32,523 bases of DNA. Origin: Nitrospirota bacterium. Lineage in GTDB: Bacteria > UBA2233. The DNA lies in the NCBI GenBank assembly GCA_011620345.1, contig WOZJ01000018.1, forward strand, positions 1 through 32,523. The letters are read 5' to 3'. The translations under genes were made by a program, and so were the position numbers. Below are positions 8,579-17,475 of the stretch, one piece after another; the first letter of the stretch is position 1; every line of letters begins with the position of its first letter. Under the pieces are notes generated by a model. It was given only the letters and a program-made list of their open reading frames with translations, was not told the DNA's origin and ran no database searches.

Positions 8579-9148
8579 CTACGTTGTTGGCTCGTTTCGT
8601 TGCTTGGCCTGAACAATCAAGTCGCGTAGGCTTAATGCCGCCCCTTCCTTGGAACACGCACACGAAGAGAGGTTGAGGTTGACCCCGCAATTTGGGCACA
8701 GGCCGCGACACCCTTCACGGCAGAGCGGGTTGATCGGCATCTCCAAAAAAACGGGTTCCATAAGATAAGGAAACAAGTCGATGGAATGCCCTTGGTAGGT
8801 CGCCACAACATCCCCCTCCTCCTTAGGATCGAGGGCCGAGAGTTCACCTTGAGGGATGAAGGTAAGGTCGATTTCACGTGCAATCGCAAAAGCAAACCTT
8901 TCCGCACATCGCGAACATACATCCGAAAGGCTTGCATGGTTGATCCCATGAATATGGACCCATTCTTGGTCGTTCTTTTCGAGGTCGAGGACGAACGAAA
9001 GCCCCTCTACCTTGAATAACGCCATCCCCTTGAGCGTTTTCATGGCCTCCATCAAAGGAGCCCCGCGCTCGCGCGAGTCGTAACGGACGGCGCTCTGGCC
9101 GGCTGGGATGCCCTGCACGTTTAAGGTAAACCCCTTGAGCGTTTCCAT
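8579..9148 (-). CDS. yceD: DUF177 / YceD family protein
   Basis: Conserved bacterial protein almost always found upstream of rpmF; in other organisms it has been linked to 23S rRNA accumulation. The 189-residue protein ends with the family's signature 'PLCREGCRGLCPNCGVNLN...CAC', with cysteines at 143, 147, 151 and 154 that probably bind zinc. A further CxxC (78 and 81, 'CSRC') occurs in the middle. It is the first gene of the operon: the ATG at 9148 lies about 29 bases downstream of the start expected from the promoter at 9184-9211, which supports this start over internal methionines. The short leader contains AAAAGG before the ATG. Confidence 0.88.
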   Translation of the reverse strand: METLKGFTLNVQGIPAGQSAVRYDSRERGAPLMEAMKTLKGMALFKVEGLSFVLDLEKNDQEWVHIHGINHASLSDVCSRCAERFAFAIAREIDLTFIPQGELSALDPKEEGDVVATYQGHSIDLFPYLMEPVFLEMPINPLCREGCRGLCPNCGVNLNLSSCACSKEGAALSLRDLIVQAKQRNEPTT

Positions 9149-9183
9149 GGCAAAGACCTTTTCGCCCGAGAAAGAGCGCTTTC

Positions 9184-9211
9184 ATTATAATTGCCATTAT
9201 TTTATTGTCAA
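9184..9211 (-). promoter_or_regulatory. Near-consensus sigma-70 promoter for the yceD-nusB operon
   Basis: Reading the minus strand, TTGACA (9211-9206), a 16-base A/T-rich spacer, and TATAAT (9189-9184) are all exact consensus hexamers. A start of transcription near 9177 would leave a leader of about 29 bases before yceD. Nothing else in the intergenic region competes with it. This is the only strong promoter recognised ahead of the following eleven genes. Confidence 0.85.
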
Positions 9212-9279
9212 GCAAACCGCCATCACTTGCAGGTGCGGCTGTTTTCGCCTACACTTAAAAGCGAAACCCCGCTCGGCGC

Positions 9280-9307
9280 TTGGCACGAATGATGCTTGGC
9301 TTATAAC
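9280..9307 (+). promoter_or_regulatory. Sigma-70 promoter for rpsT
   Basis: TTGGCA at 9280-9285, a 16-base spacer and TATAAC at 9302-9307 lie about 36 bases before the rpsT GTG. The match is 4-5 of 6 in each hexamer. It is divergent from the yceD promoter, with about 70 bases between the two -35 elements. Confidence 0.6.
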
Positions 9308-9342
9308 TATACACGAAAATTGACCCGGAGGGAAGAAACACC

Positions 9343-9624
9343 GTGGCACAACACAAAAGTGCGATCAAACGCTACAAACAAAGTTTGCGGAACAGGGCGG
9401 CAAATAGGTCGTACAAGGCTACCATGAAGACGGCCGCCAAGAAGGCTGTCGGCTTAGCCGCGGCAGAAGGGAAAACGGAGCAGAGCCTTGAAGCCATGAA
9501 AACGGCGGTTTCCTTAATCGCCAAGGCTGCCCAAAGGGGTATCATGCATCGCAACGCCTCGAGGCGAAAAATCTCCAAGCTCATGCGTACGATGAATGGA
9601 ACAAAGCAGGCCTCGGCCTCTTAA
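9343..9624 (+). CDS. rpsT: 30S ribosomal protein S20
   Basis: Small-subunit protein binding 16S rRNA, rich in Lys, Arg and Ala. The 93 residues include the family pattern 'HKSAIKRYKQSLRNRAANRSYK', 'MKTAAKKA' and a C-terminal 'RGIMHRNASRRKISKLM'. The start is GTG at 9343 with GGAGGG at 9327-9332, a strong site that fixes the start. It is monocistronic and convergent with holA, the two stop regions overlapping by 4 bases. Confidence 0.95.
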   Translation: MAQHKSAIKRYKQSLRNRAANRSYKATMKTAAKKAVGLAAAEGKTEQSLEAMKTAVSLIAKAAQRGIMHRNASRRKISKLMRTMNGTKQASAS

Positions 9625-9646
9625 GGAGCCTGGGGCCGGCCTTTTT
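9614..9646 (+). terminator. Probable intrinsic terminator of rpsT
   Basis: A 7-bp stem, CGGCCTC (9614-9620) with GGGGCCG (9632-9638, one G:T pair), has an 11-base loop and is followed by CCTTTTTG. The left arm is made of the last rpsT codons, and the right arm with the T-run lies in the end of the convergent holA gene. On the minus strand no T-run follows, so it should act mainly on rpsT. Confidence 0.5.
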
Positions 9647-10496
9647 GAAGTAGCGTTCGGGCGAGGTTTAGCTCTACGACGAGAGCTTTAGGGAACCTGC
9701 TTGTTTTGAGCGCAACCTCGAGCTCACCCAGGTTCTTTAAGTGTTCATTGTCGAGCGTGTTTGACTTAAGCAGGTTTTGGCGTACCTGCCAAACAAGCGC
9801 CCCAAGGACAGAGAACGCCGAAGAGGCGTTTGAATAGAGCTTAGCGGTCTCCTTGAACAGGGCGGGGTTTTTTTGCTCAAGCATGCATAAAACTTCAAAC
9901 GCATCAGCCTGAACAGACCCAGGGGGTGGGAGGGCGTTTTCTTGGCCGGTTAGGAGCATCTTTTCGAGCTCATAACAGGCCTGGAGCGTGTCGTATTTGT
10001 AATGCTCCCATAGAAAGCGCTTTGCCTCGGTGGAAACAGATCCGCCTAACTCATCCAAAAAACCCTTTAAGCGCGCACCCCAGAGTGATTTTTGCTGCCT
10101 GTCTCCATCTATGACGGTTGCAGCACCCAATACAAAAGAAAACAGCGGGTTGTCCGGTAGAGGCTCCTCGGCTAGGAATACGACGGTTGTACGTACCGGC
10201 AGGGCAAGCAGTGCCTTTTCCCAACCACGAACCCCTTTAGACTTGCCATCTATGGAAGGAAACTTATCAAAGGCGATCATCCGAGCGCTAGCAAACAGCA
10301 GAGGGGCCGAAAGGAGCCTTAGCAGCCCTTCGTAGCCATCCTCTTGGACCGGATCGATTCGTAAAAAACCAAGCCTACGGTCCTGATCGCCCGGAAGCTT
10401 CTCGGCAAGGAGTCGCTCCAGGAGCGTTCTTCGTGTTAGGTTGTCCCTGGCGACGATTAGGTAAAGGGCGTTTGCATCCATGCCGCTAAAGCTCAA
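9621..10496 (-). CDS. holA: DNA polymerase III, delta subunit
   Basis: Clamp-loader subunit that opens the beta clamp. The protein has 291 residues (E. coli 343), so it is short and divergent. N-terminal 'LYLIVARDNLTRRTLLERLL' fits the delta AAA-like domain, and C-terminal 'FSVLGALVWQVRQNLL' and 'LEVALKTSRFPKALVVELNLARTLL' fit the collar-domain pattern. No P-loop is expected and none is seen. Identification leans on gene order: leuS-lptE-holA is conserved in many proteobacteria, and rpsT is the neighbour. The TTG at 10496 forms a TTGA overlap with the lptE stop; an ATG at 10481 is the alternative start. Confidence 0.75.
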   Translation of the reverse strand: MSFSGMDANALYLIVARDNLTRRTLLERLLAEKLPGDQDRRLGFLRIDPVQEDGYEGLLRLLSAPLLFASARMIAFDKFPSIDGKSKGVRGWEKALLALPVRTTVVFLAEEPLPDNPLFSFVLGAATVIDGDRQQKSLWGARLKGFLDELGGSVSTEAKRFLWEHYKYDTLQACYELEKMLLTGQENALPPPGSVQADAFEVLCMLEQKNPALFKETAKLYSNASSAFSVLGALVWQVRQNLLKSNTLDNEHLKNLGELEVALKTSRFPKALVVELNLARTLLQKGRPQAP

Positions 10497-11008
10497 AATG
10501 GATAGAGGATCCTATCGGAAATGTCCCTGGCCAAATCCACTGAAACCGCCTGCATGGCCTGTTTACGATTCTGTTCCGCCTCCAGGATGTTCGGAAGGAA
10601 CAGGTATTGACCGAACCTGGTCAAGAAAGGATCCTTCCAGTACAACTCTTCAGAAGAGGCACGTCTAAGGCGAACCTCCGCGATCATCGTCAAGCGATAC
10701 TCGGCTACGTTATCCTGCTTGCTGTAGGCAAACGCCCGCGTGCGAACTTCTTGAACCCTACCCTCGAGGACGGCATCGGCAGAGCCCTCATCGTATACAA
10801 GCCGTACACCGGAAACCCCTTGGAGCCGTTCGATAAGGGCGGCGTAAAGCCACTGTTCCACCCCGATCTCTTCCGAACCGTTTGCAAACTTCTTGACCAA
10901 TACGCTCTTGTAAGGAAGATCTGCCTGCGCACGATACCCAACCCTGTACCCACAAGAAAGCGCAAAGAGGGCAAAAAAGACGACGGGCCATGCCCTACTG
11001 CGTAACAA
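10493..11008 (-). CDS. lptE: LPS-assembly lipoprotein LptE-like
   Basis: Predicted outer-membrane lipoprotein that would plug and help fold the LPS translocon LptD. A hydrophobic signal followed by the lipobox 'FALSC' and then 'GYRVGYR' is clear. The open frame reaches back to 11062, but that would put 19 extra residues ahead of the signal. The TTG at 11008 gives a compact signal peptide (LRSRAWPVVFFALFALSC) and a 171-residue protein overlapping leuS by 14 bases, so I chose it. The mature part, with 'VLVKKFANGS...GVEQWLYAALIERLQ' and repeated beta strands, fits the LptE fold. Family sequence identity is always low, so position after leuS carries weight. Confidence 0.75.
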   Translation of the reverse strand: MLRSRAWPVVFFALFALSCGYRVGYRAQADLPYKSVLVKKFANGSEEIGVEQWLYAALIERLQGVSGVRLVYDEGSADAVLEGRVQEVRTRAFAYSKQDNVAEYRLTMIAEVRLRRASSEELYWKDPFLTRFGQYLFLPNILEAEQNRKQAMQAVSVDLARDISDRILYPF

Positions 11009-13475
11009 GGTTAAGCAACCTGCCCGGAACGTACACAACCCGCACAACCTCCTTTCCTTCAAGAAGCCTTTTTATCTTTTCGCTCTGGAGGGCGACTCGA
11101 TAAACCTCCTCTTGGCTTGCCTCTCCGTTGAAGACAAGCGTTTCTCTTACTTTGCCGTTCACTTGAACCACCAGCTCTTTAACGGGGCTCTCGATCCTTC
11201 CAGGCTCAACCCTTGGCCAGGAAGCCTGCATGGCAAACCCATTCTCCCCCATGAGGGCTCGCAGCTCATCGGCATGGTGGGGGGCAAAAGGCGCAAGCAG
11301 GAGGGCATAGCGCTTGAGTGCACCCTGGAAGGCAAGCCTTCCATCTGCGGAATCAAGCAGGTCGTTAAGCTCGGTAAAGCTGTTCAGGCATTCCATGAGA
11401 GCCGCGACGGCCGTGTTGAGGTGCTGCCTTTCGATATCCTGGCTAACCTTGTGCGTAGCGCGCAGAATGGCCATTTCCAGCGCCTTCAGAGATTCTCGAT
11501 TGCCCTCCTGAACCAAAAAAGGCCGTTTGAGGCTTTGGGCAACCTCTTGAAACAATCGCCAGACGCGGGACAAGAAGCGTGCGCAGCCCTCTATCCCTTT
11601 TTCGTTCCACTCCAGGTCTTTTTCCGGAGGGGCTGCAAACACCATAAACAACCTAACCACGTCCGCCCCGTATTTCGCGACCATGTCGTCCGGGTCGACG
11701 ACGTTCCCTTTGGATTTACTCATCTTCGAGCCGTCCTTGATTACCATGCCCTGCGTGAGCAGTCGGGCAAAGGGCTCGTCGAAGCGCAAGACTCCCGTCG
11801 CTTTAAGCAGCCTCGTAAAGAACCGCGCGTAAAGAAGATGCAGGACGGCGTGCTCGATCCCCCCAATGTACTGATCGACAGGATTCCAGTAATGGACCCT
11901 GACCGTATCGAGCGGGCCGGCTTCATAATCGGGGCATGCGTAACGCAGAAAATACCACGAGGATTCCACGAACGTGTCCATAGTGTCCGCCTCGCGCCTC
12001 GCGGACCCTCCACAGTTTGGACAAACGGTTTGAAGGAACCCCTCGAGCTTGGCAAGGCCAAACCCAGGAGCAATCTTGCTGGACAAATCAATCGGAAGAA
12101 CGACAGGGAGTTGATCGTCTGGCACGGGAACAGCTCCGCAGGCCTCGCAGTAGACGACGGGGATGGGCACCCCCCAGTACCGCTGTCTGGAAATTCCCCA
12201 GTCTTTTAGCCTGTATTGCACAACCCCCTTGCCCACGCCAAGCGATTCAAGCTTGGAGATAATCGCCCGCCTCGCCTCTTCAGAGGCCATACCGGAAAAC
12301 TCGCCCGAGTTGACCAGCACGCCGTCGTCCTCGAACGCGGTAGGCTCCAGGGGGTGAGAACCATCCGTAGGTCGAACAACCTCCGCAATCAAAAGGCCCA
12401 TTTTCTTGGCGAATTCGAAGTCCCGGCCGTCATGGGCGGGGACGCCCATGACGGCCCCCGTTCCGTAGGCTGTCAGGACAAAGTTTGCGGCAAGCAGTGG
12501 GACTTTCTCGCCCGTCAGCGGATGCATGGCCTCAAGTTCCAAAAGGACGCCTTTTTTGCTTAGCTCGGCCTCAAAGCGGCTGGAGAGCTTTTCTTGCCTT
12601 AGCGCTTCGATTTCCCTCCACACCGCCTCTTGGATACGGCCCGTTTGGTACCAGGAGTCGAGCAGATCGTGCTCGAGCGCGAGCGCCACGAACGTCACGC
12701 CAAAAAGCGTGTCCGCGCGCGTGGTGAACACCTCGAGCGTGTCTTGAGTTTCGTTGACGGGAAACCGTACGAGCGCCCCCTGGGACTTTCCAATCCAGTT
12801 GCGTTGCATAGCGCGGACCTTTTCTGGCCAGCCGTCTAACGTTTCAAGCCCCTCCAAAAGTCCCTCGGCAAACGCGGTGATCCTAAGAAACCATCCTTCC
12901 ATCTGCTTGAGGGTTGCTGATGAATCACACCGCCAACACCGTCCCTCCAGAACCTGCTCGTTGGCGAGCACGGTCTGGCATTTGGGGCAGAAGTTCACCA
13001 TGGAGGGCTTTTTGTACGCGTAGCCTTGCTTAAGGAAACGGAGGAACATCCACTGCTCCCAGCGGTAGTACGCGGGGTCGCATGTCACCACCTCCCGGCT
13101 CCAGTCGTAGCTAAACCCGAAACGTTTGAGCTGTGCCTTCATGGTGGCGATGTTTTCGTACGTCCATTTCGCAGGATGCACGCCGTGCTCGATGGCCGCA
13201 TTCTCGGCAGGAAGGCCGAAGGCGTCCCATCCCATCGGATGCAGGACGTTCTTCCCTTGCATGCGAAGATAGCGAGCCAGTACATCGCCGATCGTGTAGT
13301 TCCGGATATGGCCCATATGAATCCTTCCGGAAGGATAAGGAAGCATCTCGAGGACGTAATACTTTTGTCTGCCTGTTTCCTCAAATACGCGATGAAGGCC
13401 GGCCTCTTCCCAGCGTTCCTGCCAGAAAGCCTCCAGCGCATTCGGGGCGTACGTGGCTTGCTCGTTTGTGGCCAT
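10995..13475 (-). CDS. leuS: Leucyl-tRNA synthetase
   Basis: Class I synthetase charging tRNA-Leu. At about 826 residues it is slightly below the 860 of E. coli. The HIGH motif reads 'SGRIHMGHIRNY' near residue 55 and the KMSKS motif 'GSKMSKSKGN' near 580. The CP1 editing insert lies between them with 'TRADTLFGVTF' and 'YGTGAVMGVPAHDGRDFEFA'. Several CxxC pairs, such as 'CPKC' and 'CEAC', are present. ATG at 13475 is preferred; a TTG two codons upstream (13481) is possible. It starts 9 bases after the nadE stop. Confidence 0.97.
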   Translation of the reverse strand: MATNEQATYAPNALEAFWQERWEEAGLHRVFEETGRQKYYVLEMLPYPSGRIHMGHIRNYTIGDVLARYLRMQGKNVLHPMGWDAFGLPAENAAIEHGVHPAKWTYENIATMKAQLKRFGFSYDWSREVVTCDPAYYRWEQWMFLRFLKQGYAYKKPSMVNFCPKCQTVLANEQVLEGRCWRCDSSATLKQMEGWFLRITAFAEGLLEGLETLDGWPEKVRAMQRNWIGKSQGALVRFPVNETQDTLEVFTTRADTLFGVTFVALALEHDLLDSWYQTGRIQEAVWREIEALRQEKLSSRFEAELSKKGVLLELEAMHPLTGEKVPLLAANFVLTAYGTGAVMGVPAHDGRDFEFAKKMGLLIAEVVRPTDGSHPLEPTAFEDDGVLVNSGEFSGMASEEARRAIISKLESLGVGKGVVQYRLKDWGISRQRYWGVPIPVVYCEACGAVPVPDDQLPVVLPIDLSSKIAPGFGLAKLEGFLQTVCPNCGGSARREADTMDTFVESSWYFLRYACPDYEAGPLDTVRVHYWNPVDQYIGGIEHAVLHLLYARFFTRLLKATGVLRFDEPFARLLTQGMVIKDGSKMSKSKGNVVDPDDMVAKYGADVVRLFMVFAAPPEKDLEWNEKGIEGCARFLSRVWRLFQEVAQSLKRPFLVQEGNRESLKALEMAILRATHKVSQDIERQHLNTAVAALMECLNSFTELNDLLDSADGRLAFQGALKRYALLLAPFAPHHADELRALMGENGFAMQASWPRVEPGRIESPVKELVVQVNGKVRETLVFNGEASQEEVYRVALQSEKIKRLLEGKEVVRVVYVPGRLLNLVTQ

Positions 13476-13484
13476 ACTCAAAAC

Positions 13485-15233
13485 CTATTCCGCAAAGAAG
13501 CGCTGCGTAATGGGCATGCGCCTGTCTTTACCGAACGCCTTGGGGGTAATCTTTACCCCGGGCGGGGCCTGCCTTCGCTTGTATTCGCTCGAGTCAACCA
13601 TCTTAATCACGCGCCTTACGACCTCCTCGGAAAAGCCCAACCCTACAATTTCTTTCAAACTTGCATCCTCCTCAACGTAGGCATGGAGGATTGTGTCCAG
13701 CTCCCGGTAAGGGGGAAGCGAGTCCTCGTCTTTCTGGCCCTCTTTGAGCTCTGCCGAAGGAGGCCTAAAAATCACCTCTTCCGGAATGAGCGAAAACCCC
13801 GCCTTTTGATTTACAAGGTGTGCCAGCTCGTAAACGAGCGTTTTTGGGACATCCTTGATCAGCGCGAACCCCCCGGCCAGATCCCCGTAAAGCGTGCAGT
13901 AGCCAACGCTGAGCTCGGATTTGTTCCCTGTGGCCAACACGAGGTAACCCAGCTTGTTCGACACGGCCATCAAGAGATTGCCCCGAATGCGCGCCTGGAT
14001 GTTCTCCTCTGCCGTCCCATGGGGAAGCTCGTGGAAGTGGGGCTCAAGGTCAGCAAGGTAGGAGGCAAACGTGTTGTCGATCGGAATAGACCAAACTTCG
14101 ACCCCAAGGTTCTCGGAAAGCTGCTTGATGCACCGAAAGGACAATTCCGAAGTAAAACGCGAAGGCATGGATACGCCGAGCACGTTTTCTTTCCCGAGCG
14201 TCAAGACGGCCAACGAGGCGACAAGCGCGCTGTCAATCCCGCCACTCAAGCCCACTACTACCCTGGAAAAGCCGTTTTTGGTCACGTAGTCTTTGAGCCC
14301 TAGCTTCAGGGCCTCTAGCACTTCTTCTTGATCGGAAAGCGGACAGGAGACCCCTAGAGTAGGGAGTGGCGGCTTAGGTTCAGGGGTTAGGGCGTTAGGG
14401 AGCTCAACCACGCCCATGCCTCCATTGCACGAGCCATCTATGCCTTGGATTTCCTTGCGTAGCCTTGGGTTCCGCAGCTGTCGCCTGAAGGGCTCAGGAA
14501 CCTTTAAGTCAAACACAACGGAGTCTTCCTCGAAGGCCTTGGCCTTTGCAGGGATCGAGCCGTCCGAGTCGAAGACGGCGGAGTTGCCGTCAAAGACGAG
14601 TTCGTCCTGACCGCCCACCAAGTTACAAACCAACACAGGGCAGCCGTAATCCAGCGCCCTGGTCTGAAACATGCGCTCCCTTTGGAGCGTTTTGCCCCGC
14701 TGGTAGGGCGAGGCCGAGATGTTCACCAAAACATCCGCACGGCCTTGGAAGGCTTCATCCTTGCACACCCCCGAAGGCAGCCAAAGGTCTTCGCAAATGC
14801 TGAGCCCTATGCGGACGCCCATGTCGAGCAAGACCACGGCCGTGCCTGGCCGGAAGTACCTGTCCTCGTCGAAGACGCCGTAGGTAGGAAGGTTCTGCTT
14901 TCGGTAGCGGGCAATCATTTGCCCGGCATGAAGGACTGCCATGGTGTTGTAGATATCGAAATCCGAATCCACGCTCCCCAAGAGGACAACCTCTCGATGG
15001 ACGGTTTGAGCAATGGCTTCCATCGCCTCTTTTGCTGCCCGAATGAAGTGGGGTTTTAACAGCAAGTCCTCCGGCGGGTAGCCCGTAATCGCCATCTCCG
15101 GGAATACGATGAGGTCCGCCTGAAGCTTTCTTGACCAGGCAATCTTTTCAAGAATTTTGAGCTTATTGCCCGAAATATCCCCAACCGTAACGTTGACCTG
15201 TATAAGGGCGACCCGAAGCGTAGGCATACTCAT
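13485..15233 (-). CDS. nadE: Glutamine-dependent NAD+ synthetase
   Basis: Makes NAD+ from deamido-NAD using ammonia taken from glutamine. The N-terminal nitrilase-type glutaminase has the full triad: E46 ('VFPEMAITGYP'), K112 ('RKQNLPTYGVF') and C147 ('LSICEDLW'). The synthetase domain starts near residue 300 with the ATP-pyrophosphatase loop 'GLSGGIDSA' (330-335). The 582-residue length is normal for the bacterial two-domain form. The ATG overlaps the phoU stop in an ATGA junction; a second ATG lies two codons on. Confidence 0.97.
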   Translation of the reverse strand: MSMPTLRVALIQVNVTVGDISGNKLKILEKIAWSRKLQADLIVFPEMAITGYPPEDLLLKPHFIRAAKEAMEAIAQTVHREVVLLGSVDSDFDIYNTMAVLHAGQMIARYRKQNLPTYGVFDEDRYFRPGTAVVLLDMGVRIGLSICEDLWLPSGVCKDEAFQGRADVLVNISASPYQRGKTLQRERMFQTRALDYGCPVLVCNLVGGQDELVFDGNSAVFDSDGSIPAKAKAFEEDSVVFDLKVPEPFRRQLRNPRLRKEIQGIDGSCNGGMGVVELPNALTPEPKPPLPTLGVSCPLSDQEEVLEALKLGLKDYVTKNGFSRVVVGLSGGIDSALVASLAVLTLGKENVLGVSMPSRFTSELSFRCIKQLSENLGVEVWSIPIDNTFASYLADLEPHFHELPHGTAEENIQARIRGNLLMAVSNKLGYLVLATGNKSELSVGYCTLYGDLAGGFALIKDVPKTLVYELAHLVNQKAGFSLIPEEVIFRPPSAELKEGQKDEDSLPPYRELDTILHAYVEEDASLKEIVGLGFSEEVVRRVIKMVDSSEYKRRQAPPGVKITPKAFGKDRRMPITQRFFAE

Positions 15234-15895
15234 TCGCCCTTCTCGTGTGGCGCATGGCGGATGTCCTTGCCCTGAACCATGAACACGATCATCTCGGCGA
15301 TGTTCGTCGTATGGTCTCCTACCCTTTCTAAACTCTTGGCGATGGAAGAAAGGGCGAGAGCCTTGCGGATGTTCTTCGGGTCTTCCATCATGTAGGTCAA
15401 AAGCTCCCGAAACACTTGAATGTTGAGGTCGTCTACGAACTGGTCGTCCGCAATCACGCTTTGGGCAAGCACAGCATCCCCTTCAAAGAAGGCGTCCAAG
15501 CTCCTGCGGATCATCTTGCGTACCTGCTCGGCCATTCTGGGCAGATCCACGTAGGGTTTCAAAGGGGGCTCATTGACGATTTCCAAGACCCTTTCGCCGA
15601 TGTTGACGAGAAGATCCCCGATTCGCTCCAAATCTGTCGTAATCTTTATGGCCGTGAACACAAACCTGAGGTCTTTGGCCGCCGGCTGTTTTAAGACGAT
15701 CATATTCCTAGAAATCCTATCGATCTCAAGCTCGAGCTGGTCGATCTTGTCGTCGGATTCGATAACCATCTGGGCCTTCCGTTCGTCCTTTTCGACGAGC
15801 GCGCCGAGCGCCATTTCAAGGCGCTCTTCGATCATCGCCCCCATCTTGAGGATCAGCCTTCGTACCTCTAGGATGTCTTCGTCGATTCTTCGCAT
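15230..15895 (-). CDS. phoU: Phosphate-transport accessory regulator PhoU
   Basis: Cytoplasmic protein linking the Pst transporter to PhoR-type phosphate sensing. Two three-helix PhoU repeats are visible, each with its metal-binding helix: 'AIKITTDLERIGD' near 82 and 'SIAKSLERVGDHTTNIAE' near 190. The 'QPAAKDLRF' segment is also typical. It has 221 residues. It lies 15 bases after pstB, the usual pstB-phoU order, and overlaps nadE by 4 bases. Confidence 0.95.
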   Translation of the reverse strand: MRRIDEDILEVRRLILKMGAMIEERLEMALGALVEKDERKAQMVIESDDKIDQLELEIDRISRNMIVLKQPAAKDLRFVFTAIKITTDLERIGDLLVNIGERVLEIVNEPPLKPYVDLPRMAEQVRKMIRRSLDAFFEGDAVLAQSVIADDQFVDDLNIQVFRELLTYMMEDPKNIRKALALSSIAKSLERVGDHTTNIAEMIVFMVQGKDIRHAPHEKGE

Positions 15896-15910
15896 TTTTT
15901 TGCCTAAAAC

Positions 15911-16675
15911 CTAGCCGAATTTTCCGGTAATGTAGTCTTCCGTTTCCTTCTTGGCCGGTGTGACAAAGATCGCCTCGGTCTTATCGTACTCGATCAAGCG
16001 GCCTATGTAGAAGAATGCAGTGGAGTCGCTGCACCTTGCCGCCTGCTGCATGTTGTGCGTAACGATGACGATCGTGTACGAGCTCTTCAAGTCTTGAATT
16101 AACTCTTCGAGCTTTGCCGTTGCAATCGGGTCGAGCGCAGAGGCCGGCTCATCCAAAAGAAGAATCTTCGGGCCTACTGCCAAGGCCCTGGCGATGCAAA
16201 GCCGCTGCTGCTGCCCCCCCGAAAGGCCGAGTGCGGGTTCTCGAAGCCTGTCTTTAACCTCGTCAAACAGCCCGGCCCTTCGCAGGCTATCCTCGACGAT
16301 AGCATCCAAATCTCTTGCGCCGCGAACCCCGTGCAGCTTGGGGCCAAACGCCACGTTGTCGTAGATGGACTTAGGGAAGGGGTTGGCCTTCTGGAACACC
16401 ATCCCGACGTTTTTGCGAAGCTGGGCCACATCCACACCGTTGTTATAGATATCGGCTCCTTCGATCATCACCCGGCCTTCCGCCCTGGCCCCTGGGACAA
16501 GCTCGTGCATACGGTTCAATACCTTCAGGAACGTCGATTTTCCGCAGCCTGACGGGCCAATCAGCGCGGTGATCTGATTGCGGTAAATCTCCATGCTAAC
16601 ACCAAACAGCGCCTGTTTCTTGCCGTAAAAAAAGTTAAGCCCCTCAACCCGAATCGAAACTCTGCCGTTCATCAT
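15911..16675 (-). CDS. pstB: Phosphate ABC transporter ATPase PstB
   Basis: ATP-hydrolysing subunit of the high-affinity phosphate importer PstSCAB. Walker A 'GPSGCGKST' is at residues 40-48, the signature '[15 protein letters not shown]' at 151-165 and Walker B '[13 protein letters not shown]' around 171-183. PstB-specific features include '[15 protein letters not shown]' and '[20 protein letters not shown]'. GGAGGGG lies upstream of the ATG. The partner genes pstS, pstC and pstA are not in the window; the upstream neighbour is a DUF2334 gene instead. Confidence 0.96.
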   Translation of the reverse strand: MMNGRVSIRVEGLNFFYGKKQALFGVSMEIYRNQITALIGPSGCGKSTFLKVLNRMHELVPGARAEGRVMIEGADIYNNGVDVAQLRKNVGMVFQKANPFPKSIYDNVAFGPKLHGVRGARDLDAIVEDSLRRAGLFDEVKDRLREPALGLSGGQQQRLCIARALAVGPKILLLDEPASALDPIATAKLEELIQDLKSSYTIVIVTHNMQQAARCSDSTAFFYIGRLIEYDKTEAIFVTPAKKETEDYITGKFG

Positions 16676-16698
16676 AATAAGGACAACCCCTCCATTAG

Positions 16699-17475
16699 TC
16701 AGGCTGACGGAACGAATAAAGACCCGAGCGTGACTTGAGGAAGCACGGCAAAGCTCCGTATGGACTCAAGAACGCCCAAAAAATATCCCTTGCACTCGAT
16801 GTCTCCCGGATGAAACTCTACCCGTAGAATGGGCGAGCGCTGTACTCGAACGCCAAGGCGGACATACGGAAGGGCAAACATCCTCCGAAGGGGGGTTCGG
16901 ACAGACCCAGAGATGACCTTCGAGCGAATACCAAGCCTTTGACGGAAATCTACAAGCCATCCAAAGGTTGCAAGCGAGCGAAACCCGGCCATTTGTACCG
17001 CAGCCCACTGTTTCCTGGAAAGTATCCAGGCGGGAGCAACGAACCCCCCCGGGGAAAGTCCGGCCTGCGAGAGCATTCCAAGGCCTTCTTGAAGGCGTTC
17101 AAGGAGGTGCGGTTCGGCCATACCCAAACACTCCCCCTCTCCGTTGGTCGCCACTCTTTGCAGAACCCGTCTATAGGCCCATTTTAAGTCTTTTGTCAAA
17201 TAAGGATCCCAGCGGTGAAGAATGCCGTGCATCGCCACTTCGTCTCCCTTGGCCATCCTCTCTTTGACATACTTCACGAGCCTGGCTTCCTGCGAAAACT
17301 TCAGCCTGCCATGATACCACGGAACGGCAAGGAGCGTTACCCGCTCCACCCCAACCTTCTCCAGCGCACGCCGGATGGCCACAACTTGGCAAAAGCTTCC
17401 CGGGTAGACGTCATGAATGGCGACGTAAAGAGACTTACCGGCCAAGGAGACTTCTTTGATCCCGCAGGGCAACAT
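16699..17475 (-). CDS. DUF2334-type polysaccharide deacetylase-fold protein
   Basis: The 258-residue protein fits the DUF2334 branch of the polysaccharide deacetylase superfamily. The metal-binding pattern is intact: 'IHDVYP' (Asp 22), 'VPWYHGR', and '[13 protein letters not shown]' with H83 and H87, followed by '[10 protein letters not shown]'. No signal peptide is seen, so it is probably cytoplasmic. Enzymes of this fold remove acyl groups from sugar amides; the substrate here is unknown. It lies between a GT4 glycosyltransferase (whose end it overlaps by 41 bases if the ATG at 17475 is used) and pstB. Its link to glycosyltransferases suggests work on a glycolipid or glycan precursor, which is inference. 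Confidence 0.8.
   Translation of the reverse strand: MLPCGIKEVSLAGKSLYVAIHDVYPGSFCQVVAIRRALEKVGVERVTLLAVPWYHGRLKFSQEARLVKYVKERMAKGDEVAMHGILHRWDPYLTKDLKWAYRRVLQRVATNGEGECLGMAEPHLLERLQEGLGMLSQAGLSPGGFVAPAWILSRKQWAAVQMAGFRSLATFGWLVDFRQRLGIRSKVISGSVRTPLRRMFALPYVRLGVRVQRSPILRVEFHPGDIECKGYFLGVLESIRSFAVLPQVTLGSLFVPSA

Noticed and set aside
11009-11062. Longer LptE start
   Set aside because: It would place 19 residues, including charged and Cys-rich ones, before the signal peptide and deepen the overlap with leuS.
11112-12209. A 365-codon plus-strand open frame opposite leuS
   Set aside because: It is antisense shadow of the leuS C-terminal and editing regions.
13026-14303. A 425-codon plus-strand open frame opposite leuS and nadE
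   Set aside because: It spans two strong conserved genes on the other strand and has no recognisable domain.
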